A stretch of DNA of 64,000 nucleotides. Origin: Gp6-AA40 sp035263125. Its GTDB lineage: Bacteria; Acidobacteriota; Vicinamibacteria; Vicinamibacterales; UBA2999. The translations under genes were made by a program, and so were the position numbers. This document shows, piece after piece, positions 49,793 to 58,625 of this stretch. The notes under the pieces are model-generated. The model made no database searches. It saw nothing but the letters and a program-made list of their open reading frames with translations, and was not told the origin of the DNA. Location: NCBI GenBank assembly GCA_035263125.1, contig DATFRP010000219.1, positions 6,871 to 70,870 of the forward strand. The letters run 5' to 3'. The first letter of the stretch is position 1; each line of letters begins with the position of its first letter.

Positions 49793-50965
49793 ATGCCCGC
49801 TTGGCCCCTGACGGCTGCCTGGCCCTTGATCGTTGCGCTGTTCGGACAAGTGTCCCAGGCGTCGCAACCGGCGACAGTCGCCGGACAGATTCACACGCGC
49901 GACGGCGCGCCGGTTGTCGCCATTCGCATATCGGCAGTCGTGGCCGCGCCCCCAGACGCGCGTCCGGAAGACGGGATTCAATACTACGAGGACCCACCGC
50001 CGGTCGCGACGACACTGACCAACGCACAGGGCCGCTTCCGCCTGCCCGCGATTCCGCCAGGCCGCTATGTGATCGTCGCCGGCGTGAAGGGCCAGGCCAC
50101 CTACTTTCCTTCGACCACCGAGGCTATTCGCGCAACTGTTGTCAACGTCGGCACCGGTCCGACGGACAACCTGGAGATCACGCTCGCGCAACCGATCGGC
50201 GGACGCGTGCGCGGCACGATCAGTCCGCCCCCCTCCAATGCGAAATCGGAGATCGCGGTCTTGTCAGGGTTCCGACTCAGTGAACTGGTCGAGATGCCGG
50301 TGGCCGCAGACGGATCGTTCGATTTCGGTCACGTGCCGAGCGGTCCCTATCTGCTGAACTTCTTCCCCACGCCACCAGGCGGCCGTTCGGTGTCATTCCA
50401 GGTAGGCACGACTGACCCTCCGCCCATTCAATACACGCGTCCGCCGACCCACGCGGTGACCGGACGGCTCGTCGTCGAGAAAGGACCGCTCCCATCGGCG
50501 ATCCTCGGCTTTCGCACCGACGACAGCTACGTGAACGCGACGATCAATGCGGATGGCACCTTCACCACGCGCCTGCACGCGGGACAACACCTGACCGATC
50601 TCGGTGGGATGCCGGTCGGTTACGACCTGCGGTCGGTGCGCATCGGCAACGCTGATGCCGCGCAGGGCATCGTGGTCAGAGACGCCGATGTGTCGAATGT
50701 GGTGATCACGGTGAAAGCACCCGCGCAGCTCCCGCGCCTGCATGGACGCGTCAATGGCGCACCGGCGAATGCGAGAGTTCAGATGACCGGCCCGATCGTG
50801 GGCAGTCAAAGCGCGACAATCGGCGCCGACGGCGCGTTCGACTTTCCTGCACTCGTGCCTGGACTGTATTACGCGCGCGTCCCCGAAGCACCCGGTCTCG
50901 GCACCACGCTCGTCGTCGTGACGCAGGGCGCGAATGACGTCGTCATTGGGGCGGCCTCACAATAG
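49793..50965 (+). CDS. Exported carboxypeptidase-regulatory-like repeat protein
   Basis: 390 residues with a signal-like N-terminus. Several Ig-like carboxypeptidase-regulatory (CarboxypepD_reg) modules: VAGQIHTRDGAPVVAIRISAV with LTNAQGRFRLPAIPPGRYVIVA, then GGRVRGTISPPPSNAKSEIAV with AADGSFDFGHVPSGPYLLNF, later AVTGRLVVEKGPL and GRVNGAPANARVQMTG with GADGAFDFPALVPGLYYARV. These beta-sandwich modules are common in acidobacterial surface proteins; no catalytic part is present. The last 97 bases overlap the RlpA gene on the other strand. Confidence 0.8.
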   Translation: MPAWPLTAAWPLIVALFGQVSQASQPATVAGQIHTRDGAPVVAIRISAVVAAPPDARPEDGIQYYEDPPPVATTLTNAQGRFRLPAIPPGRYVIVAGVKGQATYFPSTTEAIRATVVNVGTGPTDNLEITLAQPIGGRVRGTISPPPSNAKSEIAVLSGFRLSELVEMPVAADGSFDFGHVPSGPYLLNFFPTPPGGRSVSFQVGTTDPPPIQYTRPPTHAVTGRLVVEKGPLPSAILGFRTDDSYVNATINADGTFTTRLHAGQHLTDLGGMPVGYDLRSVRIGNADAAQGIVVRDADVSNVVITVKAPAQLPRLHGRVNGAPANARVQMTGPIVGSQSATIGADGAFDFPALVPGLYYARVPEAPGLGTTLVVVTQGANDVVIGAASQ

Positions 50966-51480
50966 TCGGAAACGGAGAGGACGGAGCCTCCTCCGTTCAC
51001 GTACTCGCCCGAGCCCCAGCGCAGTACCTCTAGTCGAACCCGTGTGCGCCCCCTCCGCAGAAACCCAAGCTTCCGTGCCGCCCCCCACGACAGATCGATC
51101 ACGACCCCCTCGCCACGCGGGCCGTCAGCCGGCCCCCGATCCACCACACGCACTTCGATCTGTCGCTTGTTGGCGAGATTTGTAACCCGAACGACGGTTC
51201 CGAACGGATACGTGGGGTGGGCAGCGACCAACGCGGTCTGGTCAAAGGTGAGGCCGCTGGCGGTCTGTTTTCCGTGGAAACCGGGCCCATAATAGGACGC
51301 CAGACCATGCCGGACTTCGAGAACCGGCGTTTTCACCGTGTCGGAAGTGGGCAGCATCGATCGGGCCGCACATGCAGAAATGATGAGAACCGGCACCAGC
51401 TTCGCCCCGGCGCGGACGATCGGCCTGCGATGCCTGGCACTCCTACGGTGCCGTTTCGCGCACATGGGTATCGGGCGCAC
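50869..51480 (-). CDS. rlpA: RlpA-like septal-ring lytic transglycosylase
   Basis: 203 residues. Signal with Cys in LIISACAAR (lipoprotein-like). Double-psi beta-barrel of RlpA: GLASYYGPGFHGKQTASGLTFDQTALVAAHPTYPFGTVVRVTNLANKRQIEVRVVDRGPADGPRGEGVVIDLSWGAARKLGFL, with the catalytic Asp in VVDRGP. RlpA cleaves naked glycan strands at the septum. No SPOR domain. The domain ends near residue 155; the last 45 residues are read through repeat-like DNA and antisense to the preceding gene, so the tail may be poorly conserved. Confidence 0.85.
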   Translation of the reverse strand: MRPIPMCAKRHRRSARHRRPIVRAGAKLVPVLIISACAARSMLPTSDTVKTPVLEVRHGLASYYGPGFHGKQTASGLTFDQTALVAAHPTYPFGTVVRVTNLANKRQIEVRVVDRGPADGPRGEGVVIDLSWGAARKLGFLRRGRTRVRLEVLRWGSGEYVNGGGSVLSVSDYCEAAPMTTSFAPCVTTTSVVPRPGASGTRA

Positions 51481-51572
51481 GCAACGACCTCGCCACCGTG
51501 CACATGCGGGAAGAAATGAGGTCGGGCCTCAGGGCCCAGGGCTCTAGGAATCAGGGACCCTCGAGCCGGACA

Positions 51573-52550
51573 CTACGCGCCGGTGAGAAGACGGTCCTCC
51601 CAGGAGAAATCGAGGCGCGGCCGCTGCTGTTGCTGATACCAGCGATAGGTCTCGCGCAAGCCGTCCTCGAGCGGCGTGAGATCGAGACCGAGCTCCGAGC
51701 GTGCTCGATCGTTGCGGGCCACGGTCAAGGGAACATCAAGATACACGCCAAAGTAGAGCGGCTGCGCGAACAGCTGCCCACCGGCCTGCTCGATCTGTGC
51801 ACGTGGGACGCGGACGATGCTGGCTCGCTTTCCAGCGACCTGAGCCAGCAACTGCAGGTACTCGATCTGCGTAACGGGCGGATAGCCGGCAAGATTGTAC
51901 GCCCGCCCGATCGCCCTGGGCTCGTCGCCCGCAAGCATGGCTGCGCGCGCGACATCCCGAACGTGGACCCACTGCATCCTCCGAGAGCCATCCTCGGGTA
52001 CGACGATCGGCCGGCCGGCAAGCAGGCGATCCCAGAAGAACGCTTCGCGATCGAACGCGTTGTACGGCCCGTAGATGAACGTCGGCCGCAGCGTGGCCAC
52101 AGGAACGCCTTTGTAGAGGTGCAGGTCGAACAGCGCCCGTTCGCTCTCCGCTTTTTGAGCAGCGTAGCCATTTGGATAATCGGCGGCCACGAGTGGACCA
52201 CCCTCGTCACACTCGCCCTCGGCGCCGTAGACGGCGACGCTGGACGTGAAGACATAACGACGCAGACGTTCGGACGCCACAGCGATCGCGGCGGCACTCA
52301 CCTGCTCGGCACTCGTACCGCGCTGCCAGTCGTAGACGTTGTCATAGACAACGTCGAATCGGCTGTCCTTCAATGCCGCTCGCACGGCCGCCACATCGTT
52401 GCGGTCGCACTGCAGTTCTGCAACGCGGCTGCCGAACGGCGTGCCGCTGCCGCGATGCATGATCACGACCTCATCTCCACGCACGAGCAGCTGCTCGACG
52501 AGCGAACGGCCGATGAAGAGTGTCCCTCCGATGACGAGTGCGCGTGCCAT
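51573..52550 (-). CDS. NAD-dependent epimerase/dehydratase (extended SDR)
   Basis: 325 residues. ALVIGGTLFIGRSLVEQLLVRGDEVVIMHRG (GxxGxxG-type nucleotide-binding motif), FTSSVAVYGAEG (Ser of the triad), YAAQKAESERALF (YxxxK variant, YAAQK) and RPTFIYGPYNAFDREAFFWDRLLAGRPIVVPEDGSRRMQWVHVRDVA are all extended short-chain dehydrogenase motifs. Nucleotide-sugar or similar substrate likely but unknown. A half copy of the REP-like repeat lies just downstream (51563-51579). Confidence 0.88.
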   Translation of the reverse strand: MARALVIGGTLFIGRSLVEQLLVRGDEVVIMHRGSGTPFGSRVAELQCDRNDVAAVRAALKDSRFDVVYDNVYDWQRGTSAEQVSAAAIAVASERLRRYVFTSSVAVYGAEGECDEGGPLVAADYPNGYAAQKAESERALFDLHLYKGVPVATLRPTFIYGPYNAFDREAFFWDRLLAGRPIVVPEDGSRRMQWVHVRDVARAAMLAGDEPRAIGRAYNLAGYPPVTQIEYLQLLAQVAGKRASIVRVPRAQIEQAGGQLFAQPLYFGVYLDVPLTVARNDRARSELGLDLTPLEDGLRETYRWYQQQQRPRLDFSWEDRLLTGA

Positions 52551-52597
52551 GAGTCCTCCATCGAGACGGAAGCGGCGCTACGGACTCCAGAAAAATG

Positions 52598-53656
52598 TCA
52601 GCGCAGCGGCGCGGTCGTGAGCGGGACACCGAGCGCATTATGCGCCTTGCTGTCGGCCACGCGTGGAGTGAACCAGTGTGGATACGGAACACTCGGCGTG
52701 GTCGCAGAATCGAGCCGGGCCAGTTCCTCAGCGTCGAGCGTCACGCCGATCGCGTTGAGGTTGTCGTCGAGCTGTGACACACGCGACGCACCGACGAGAA
52801 TCGACGACACCGCAGGTCGTGTGAGGAGCCACGCGAGCGCGATTTGCGCCGGCGAGGCCCCCCGCTTCTCGGCGATCGATTGCAGAAGATCGATCAACTG
52901 ATACCCGCGTTCCCGATCGTAGGGAAGGAAGTCGAATCCCCCGAGCCGGTCGCCCGCCTCCCCCTTCGGCCTGCTGCGCGTGTATTTGCCGCTGAGAAAT
53001 CCTCCGGCCAGCGGGCTCCACACCATCACGCCAACACCCGAATCGGTGCAGAGCGGCGCGATCTCATGCTCGAGATCACGTCCGACCAGCGAGTAGTACA
53101 TCTCGGCGGCGCGGAACTGCGTCCATCCGCGTGCGCGTTGAATGCCGATGGCCTTGGCGGCCATCCACGCCGGCCAGTTCGAGAAGCCGACGTATCGCAC
53201 CTTCCCTTGGCGCACGAGGTCCTCGAGCGCTTCGATCGTCTCTTCGACCGGCGTGAGGGTGTCGACTTTGTGCACCAGGTAGACGTCGATGTAGTCGGTG
53301 CCGAGACGGGTCAGGCTGCCCTCGGCCGCAGCCAGAATGTGCCGCCGCGAAAGGCCGCTTTCGATGAGCGACGGCCCCATACGGTTGCCGACCTTGGTCG
53401 CGATCACGACCTCTTTGCGCTTCGCGCCGAGCGTCTTGCCGAGGATTCGCTCGGACTCGCCGCCCGCGTACACGTCGGCCGAGTTGAAGAAGTTGATACC
53501 GGCATCGAGGGCGCGCCCCACGAGCGCGTCCGCGCCCTCCTGACGGACTTTGTACACTGACGCAAACGTCGGGTTGGCCGCTGACCCGAACGTCATGCTG
53601 CCAAAGGCCAGACGCGACACGATCAGACCTGTCTCACCGAGACGCGAGTACTGCAT
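52598..53656 (-). CDS. Aldo/keto reductase
   Basis: 352 residues. MQYSRLGETGLIVSRLAFGSMTFGS, NFFNSADVYAGGESERILGKTLG (catalytic Tyr), VVIATKVGNRMG (Lys), DYIDVYLVHKVDTLTPVEETIEALEDLVRQGKVRYVGFSNWPAW (His) and VWSPLAGGFLSGKY are the family's motifs; NAD(P)H-dependent carbonyl reduction. The ATG at 53656 begins at the conserved MQYSRLG; the longer frame is not conserved. Substrate unknown. Confidence 0.92.
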   Translation of the reverse strand: MQYSRLGETGLIVSRLAFGSMTFGSAANPTFASVYKVRQEGADALVGRALDAGINFFNSADVYAGGESERILGKTLGAKRKEVVIATKVGNRMGPSLIESGLSRRHILAAAEGSLTRLGTDYIDVYLVHKVDTLTPVEETIEALEDLVRQGKVRYVGFSNWPAWMAAKAIGIQRARGWTQFRAAEMYYSLVGRDLEHEIAPLCTDSGVGVMVWSPLAGGFLSGKYTRSRPKGEAGDRLGGFDFLPYDRERGYQLIDLLQSIAEKRGASPAQIALAWLLTRPAVSSILVGASRVSQLDDNLNAIGVTLDAEELARLDSATTPSVPYPHWFTPRVADSKAHNALGVPLTTAPLR

Positions 53657-53793
53657 CCGTCGATGATCGCACGAAACGATCCGGTCACCAGAGGTCACCG
53701 GACCATTCATGACCAGGCCTATGCGAGTTCACCGTAGACCGAAGCACGAGGCCTCACTGCCTCGGTGCCCCGGTGGGTGGTCACGGCGCGCTT

Positions 53794-54114
53794 CTACCAG
53801 CGCGACTCGCGGCGCTGACGACCGAAGCCACCACCGCTGCGACCGCCGCCACCATTGCCACGCGGCGCCATCGGCCTTGCCTCGTTGACCGTGAGGTTCC
53901 GACCGCCGTACTGATGCTTGTCGAGCTCGCTGATCGCGCGTTGCGCGCCCTCAGCGTCGCTCATCTCGACGAACGCAAATCCGCGCGCCTGGCCGGTCGC
54001 GCGGTCACGAACGATGTTGATGGCGGCCACCGGTCCGGCCGACTCGAACAACGTCTGAAGATCGGACTCGGTGGTCTCGTACGGCAGGTTGCCGACGTAA
54101 AGCTTTGTGCTCAT
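53794..54114 (-). CDS. RRM-domain RNA-binding protein with Gly-rich tail
   Basis: 106 residues. One RNA-recognition motif: RNP2 LYVGNL (5-10) and RNP1 RGFAFVEM (44-51), then a Gly/Arg-rich tail (PRGNGGGGRSGGGFGRQRRESRW). This is the cyanobacterial/bacterial Rbp layout linked to cold response and RNA localisation. The 260-base region upstream on this strand (54115-54375) has no gene and could hold a long, regulatory 5' leader, as is common for such genes; no specific element was recognised. Confidence 0.9.
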   Translation of the reverse strand: MSTKLYVGNLPYETTESDLQTLFESAGPVAAINIVRDRATGQARGFAFVEMSDAEGAQRAISELDKHQYGGRNLTVNEARPMAPRGNGGGGRSGGGFGRQRRESRW

Positions 54115-54375
54115 GCACTACTCCTGCATCTTGGAAGGATGCGATCAATCTGAACGCAGGCTCGAGCGGAATGCCCGACGACGAAACGCAGGAGAGACGA
54201 GGGAGAGGCTCGGATCTGATGCGGAAGCCCTGAACGCAGCGGTCAGAAGGTAAAGAGATCTTACCATCTGCGGCGGTCAGGGCCCAGCGCGACACTACGA
54301 TCGTTGTCGCCGGTCATGCGGGCACACCTGCAACCATCGCTCAGAAAGATTACAGTCAGCCAATCAGGAGGCCAC

Positions 54376-55554
54376 GTGACGCACGCGATCCCGGTTCTCG
54401 ACCAGGACATCTTCAGCGCCGAATCGGTCCGCCACGCGCGGGCTGTGGACGATCGTGTTCGCGAGCTCGCGCCAGTTGTCCGCCTCGGTCATGAGGATAT
54501 CGTGGTCATCGGGCGTTTCAGTCATGTCTCCGCCGCTCTGTCTGACTGGCGATCGTTCTCGAGTCGATCGCGGCCCTGGCACGATCCCGCCTCGGTCAGA
54601 CCCGAGATCCTTCTCACCGACGATCCGCCTCGTCATACCGAGGTGCGCGTCGTGATCGCCAATGCGCTGTCACCGAAGGCGCTCAACCGCATGGCACAGG
54701 CGTTCGCGAAGGAAGCCGAGCTCGTCGTCGAACGCGTACTCGGTGTCGATGGCGAGCTCGACGCCGTCTCCACTATCTGCCGGCCGTTCGTCTACACGGT
54801 GCTGCCCGATCTGCTGGGACTGCCTGTGCCCGGTCGCGAACACATGGAAGCGTTCGGCCACATGGTGTGGGCGACGATGGGCCCGATGAACGAGCTGTTC
54901 AACGAGGCGATGGTGGGCAGCGAGCCGGTGCTGGCGTGGGTCGAAGAATGCTGCAACAGAGAGAACCTGGATCCCGACGGGCTCGGGATGGCGATGTTCA
55001 ACGCAGCCGATCGCGGTGAGATCACACATGCCGAGGCCAAGCTGCTGGTGCAGATCCTGCTCTCGGCGGCGGCCGACACCACGGTCATGACGCTCGGCAC
55101 CGCGATTCGCGCCTTCTGTGAGTTCCCCGACCAGTATCAGACGTTGAGGCAGAACCCGACGATGACGCGGACTGCGTTCGACGAGAGCCTCAGGTGGGAT
55201 TCACCGTCGCGAATGGCGGGACGCATCACGACACGCGATGTCGAGGTCGACGGGTACGTGATTCCCGCTGGCACCCGCTGCGGCTTGCTGTTCGCGGCCG
55301 CCAACCGCGACCCGCGCAAGTGGGCCGATCCTGATCGATTCGACATCGGCCGCGACCTTCGCGGCCAGGTCGGCTGGGGCGCAGGTGTGCACATGTGCGT
55401 GGGCAGAACGCTCGCGCAGCTCGAAGCCGACGCGATGCTCGGCGCGATGCTGCCGAAGATTCAGCGATTCGAAGCGGCGGGAGATCCGGAGCCGTGGATG
55501 ACCACGATTGGACATGGACCCGTCAGGCTGCCTGTACGCGCAGTCGCCGCCTGA
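54376..55554 (+). CDS. Cytochrome P450
   Basis: 392 residues from a GTG at 54376 with AGGAGG 5 bases upstream. I-helix AAADTT (about 231-236), ExxR (E270-R273, ESLRWDSP) and heme-binding GWGAGVHMCVGRTLAQLE with Cys341 are all present; the usual Phe of the FxxG motif is replaced by Trp-Gly. Soluble, bacterial class. It needs external ferredoxin and reductase, which are not in the window. The substrate is unknown; LLSAAADTTVMTL and the SRSRPWHDPASVRPEILLTDDPPRH segment resemble CYP107/105-like groups. Confidence 0.9.
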   Translation: MTHAIPVLDQDIFSAESVRHARAVDDRVRELAPVVRLGHEDIVVIGRFSHVSAALSDWRSFSSRSRPWHDPASVRPEILLTDDPPRHTEVRVVIANALSPKALNRMAQAFAKEAELVVERVLGVDGELDAVSTICRPFVYTVLPDLLGLPVPGREHMEAFGHMVWATMGPMNELFNEAMVGSEPVLAWVEECCNRENLDPDGLGMAMFNAADRGEITHAEAKLLVQILLSAAADTTVMTLGTAIRAFCEFPDQYQTLRQNPTMTRTAFDESLRWDSPSRMAGRITTRDVEVDGYVIPAGTRCGLLFAAANRDPRKWADPDRFDIGRDLRGQVGWGAGVHMCVGRTLAQLEADAMLGAMLPKIQRFEAAGDPEPWMTTIGHGPVRLPVRAVAA

Positions 55555-55627
55555 CGCACCGGTAGATGTCGTGTCCGGCTTTCCTGGGCACCGTAGCCGC
55601 CACGCGCGAAGGTGCCAGCCGGACCGG

Positions 55628-55677
55628 TTAACGTAGTGTGCCGACAAACGGAAGTCCGGCTAAAGCCGGACACTACG
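55628..55677. repeat. Head-to-head REP-like pair upstream of the amidase gene
   Basis: CGTAGTGTGCCG (about 55632-55643) is the inverse of the repeat's CGGACACTACG end. It is followed by a full copy, AGTCCGGCTAAAGCCGGAC then ACTACG (55653-55677). The pair forms a longer hairpin 13 bases before the amidase start. Confidence 0.65.
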
Positions 55678-55690
55678 TACGAGAGGGGTC

Positions 55691-57517
55691 ATGAGCGATC
55701 GACGTCAGTTTCTGAGATCCGGCTCACTCGCGCTTGCAGCCGCGTTTGCGAGCTGCCGCCGCGGCCAACAACAGACTGGCGGTTCTTCGCCAGCGACGCC
55801 GTCCACCGCAGGGGCGCCGCCAGCGTTCAACACCGGCCCTGCGATCGGACCGCCGGTCACGCCCGAGACGTTTGCCGAAGCTGGAAAGCTCGCGCAATTC
55901 GAGACGACCGATGCCGAGCGTCGCATCGCGGCGGGCAGCTGGCGCACGTCGATGGCACCGCTGCTCGAACGGCGCATCGGTCCGCGGAAAGTTACGCTCG
56001 ATCCGACGATCGCGCCCGCGACGCAGTGGAGCCCGTGGCTGATCGACGCACGTGCGTCGACTGCACCGGCGAACGCTCGCGATCGATTCGTGCGGACGCC
56101 CGCCGATCCAGGCCCGCTGCCCGCATCGGACACCGACATCGCCTATGCGCCGGTGCACCGGCTCTCGCGCTGGATCGAAACGAAGAAGCTCACGTCAGAG
56201 CGGCTGACGAACATCTACCTCGATCGCATTCAGCGCTACGACGGCAGGCTTCGGTCGGTGATCACCATCACACGCGACGCGGCGCTCGCACAGGCGAAAC
56301 GGGCCGACTCGGAGATCGCTGCCGGGAAATATCGTGGACCGCTGCACGGGATTCCCTACGGCGTGAAGGACCTGCTCGACACCGCCGGGATTCCGACGAC
56401 CTACGGCGCCGAGCCGTTTCGCACTCGCATCCCATCAGCCGACTCCGTCGTCGTGGCACGACTCCGTGATGCCGGAGCAGTGCTGATCGCGAAACTGAGC
56501 ATGGGAGCATTGGCGCTCAACGACATCTGGTTCGGCGGCGAGACGATGAACCCGTGGCTGCCGGAGGAAGGGTCGTCAGGATCGAGCGCGGGCCCGGGTG
56601 CTGCCACCGCCGCGGCGCTTGTGGCGTTCTCGATCGGGAGTGAAACGGAAGGCAGCATCGTCAGTCCGTCGATGCGGTGCGGGCTCACGGGATTGCGTCC
56701 CACGTACGGGCGCGTCCCGCGAACGGGGGCGATGACGCTCTGCTGGTCGCTCGACAAGCTCGGGCCGATGACACGAAGCGTCGAAGACGCGATGCTCGTA
56801 CTGCAGGCGATCAGCGGGCCGGACGCGGGCGACGTGGCGAGCATTGCGCGCCCACTCGACTTCGATGCAGGCGCCGGCGTGAAAGGACTGCGCGTCGGGT
56901 ACTTCCCCGCGTGGATGAAGGCGAACCCCGCGACCGACGTCGATCGCGCCGCGCTCGAGACGATCAAGAAGACGGGCATGGTGCTGCAGGAAGTCACGCT
57001 GCCGGACTGGCCGTACGATTCGCTCAACGTCATCCTGTTCGCGGAATCAGCCGCTGCATTCGAGGAACTGACATTGAGCGGCCAGGACGATCAGCTGAAA
57101 GTCCAGGTGCCCGACGCGTGGCCCAACCTGTTCCGCGAGTCGCGCTTCCTCTCGGCCGTCGACTTCGTGCAGACCGATCGATTCCGGCGGAACGTCGCCA
57201 CTGAAATGGCGAGGATCTTCTCGACCGTGGATCTGCTGCTGGTCCCGTCGCTGCGCGACGAGATGCTCGTGATCTCGAACTTCACCGGTCATCCGTCACT
57301 GACGCTTCGCGCCGGGTTCGTCGAGGTCGGCGAGGCACGCAGCGACTGGGCACCTGATCCCGCGCGTCCGCTGCCGACGTTCTCGCCGCCGCGCCGTGTG
57401 CCGCACGGCGTCACGCTCGTCGGCCGCCTCTTCGAGGAGGGCGTGGTCGCCCGCGCGGGACTCGCACTCGAGCGCGCGTTCGGAGTGATCGGCGAGCGCC
57501 CGCCAGGGTTCGTATGA
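55691..57517 (+). CDS. Amidase-signature enzyme with Tat/lipoprotein N-terminus
   Basis: 608 residues. N-terminus DRRQFLRSGSLALAAAFASC: a twin-arginine motif followed by a lipobox-like Cys, so probably an exported lipoprotein. Amidase catalytic triad: Lys226 (YGVKDLLDTAG), cis-Ser298 (EEGSSGSSAGP) and the nucleophile Ser322 (SETEGSIVSPS). Length fits single-domain amidases plus a 140-residue N-terminal extension. Hydrolyses C-N amide bonds, substrate unknown. Confidence 0.88.
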   Translation: MSDRRQFLRSGSLALAAAFASCRRGQQQTGGSSPATPSTAGAPPAFNTGPAIGPPVTPETFAEAGKLAQFETTDAERRIAAGSWRTSMAPLLERRIGPRKVTLDPTIAPATQWSPWLIDARASTAPANARDRFVRTPADPGPLPASDTDIAYAPVHRLSRWIETKKLTSERLTNIYLDRIQRYDGRLRSVITITRDAALAQAKRADSEIAAGKYRGPLHGIPYGVKDLLDTAGIPTTYGAEPFRTRIPSADSVVVARLRDAGAVLIAKLSMGALALNDIWFGGETMNPWLPEEGSSGSSAGPGAATAAALVAFSIGSETEGSIVSPSMRCGLTGLRPTYGRVPRTGAMTLCWSLDKLGPMTRSVEDAMLVLQAISGPDAGDVASIARPLDFDAGAGVKGLRVGYFPAWMKANPATDVDRAALETIKKTGMVLQEVTLPDWPYDSLNVILFAESAAAFEELTLSGQDDQLKVQVPDAWPNLFRESRFLSAVDFVQTDRFRRNVATEMARIFSTVDLLLVPSLRDEMLVISNFTGHPSLTLRAGFVEVGEARSDWAPDPARPLPTFSPPRRVPHGVTLVGRLFEEGVVARAGLALERAFGVIGERPPGFV

Positions 57518-57533
57518 CCAAGAGCCCCGGGCT

Positions 57534-58062
57534 CTAATTAGAGGGATAGGTCTTCGTCTCCCCTGTCAGCGGGTTGGTCACGCTGAAGGATCCATCCTCG
57601 CTCGCACTGAGCTTGAGCCAGTGCGCAGTCGATTCATCGAGGTTCGCGATCCGGCTCTCTGCGAAGTTCTCCGCGCCGGTGTTCGTCGAACGAGGCAGCT
57701 GCCAGACATCGGCGATGCCGGAACGCCCGGAGTCGGCTGACGCGCGATGAAGCGACGCGAACGTCCGCGCGCAGCGTCGTGTCGATGCGCGACGCCCCGG
57801 CATTCCTGGCCGCCGCGAGGATGCGCTGCGCGTCGCGGGCGGAACGGGGATCGCCGGGCCTCGACTGGAACTTACCGTCGCTGGGATAGCCGGTGTCGAC
57901 GAGTAGCGTGCGGCCTTGTGGCAAGACGATGAGCGTGGCCTGACCGCCTTCGACGTCGATGAAGTAAATGTCGAGCGTCTTGCCGGCCGCTCGAAGCGCT
58001 CCTATCAATGCCGACATCACGATCACTGCGCACCACATTGGCGGCTTCGTCACATTACGCAT
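57534..58062 (-). pseudogene. Internally deleted metallo-beta-lactamase-fold hydrolase
   Basis: Start 58062: signal-like helix, then KTLDIYFIDVEGGQATLIVLPQGRTLLVDTGYPSDGKFQSRPGDPRSARDAQRILAAARNAGASRIDTTL, the opening of a ComEC/Rec2-type MBL hydrolase, up to the strand before the HxHxDH site. In a different frame the sequence then gives GIADVWQLPRSTNTGAENFAESRIANLDESTAHWLKLSASEDGSFSVTNPLTGETKTY, the normal C-terminal end of the same family. The middle, including the metal site, is missing and the two parts are out of frame. A deletion plus frameshift pseudogene. Confidence 0.8.
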
Positions 58063-58124
58063 CGAGTTGTTGAATCGAACGAGTGAGGTTGGCCCGCGCC
58101 GCTGACTCGTACCGGGCTCTCGCC

Positions 58125-58574
58125 TCACGACGTCCCTACTGTTCCCGACTCGAGGATGCCGAGGTGGCGCACGATGCGCTCGTCGCGTGGGTAACCGATA
58201 GCTGTCCAGAAATCGGCCGCCCATGGACGATCGGCCTCGACCAACACGGTAATCCGCCGAACGCCCCACTGCGTGAACACCCGCTCGACGCGCCGAACGA
58301 GCTCTCGCCCGAGGCCTTGACGTCGACGGCGTGGATCCACGACGAGACGATACATGTTGCCGCGCCACCCGTCATAGGCGCCAAGCAACGTTCCGACGAT
58401 CTCATCTCCGTCGACAGCAAGGAGAAAGACTGATGCTGGATTCGTCGCGACGCGGCGAATCTGCTCGATGTGGTCGGTCACGCCAATACTTGCACCAGAC
58501 TCCTTCCACAACCGGAGAATTGGCTCTGCGTCATCTGGTGTTGCGTATCTGAATTCGGTGCCAGGATGCGACAT
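58125..58574 (-). CDS. GNAT-family N-acetyltransferase
   Basis: 149 residues. FRYATPDDAEPILRLWKESG, VFLLAVDGDEIVGTLLGAYDGWRGNMYRLVVDPRRRRQGLGRELVRRVERVF, with RRRRQGLGRELV as the acetyl-CoA loop, then VLVEADRPWAADFWTAIGY. Typical small GNAT. Substrate unknown. It lies 51 bases downstream of the kinase gene on the same strand. Confidence 0.85.
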   Translation of the reverse strand: MSHPGTEFRYATPDDAEPILRLWKESGASIGVTDHIEQIRRVATNPASVFLLAVDGDEIVGTLLGAYDGWRGNMYRLVVDPRRRRQGLGRELVRRVERVFTQWGVRRITVLVEADRPWAADFWTAIGYPRDERIVRHLGILESGTVGTS

Positions 58575-58625
58575 CTCACGCCTCCGCTGACCGGGATCTA
58601 GCGGCGCCTATTCCGGACCGTCTCC

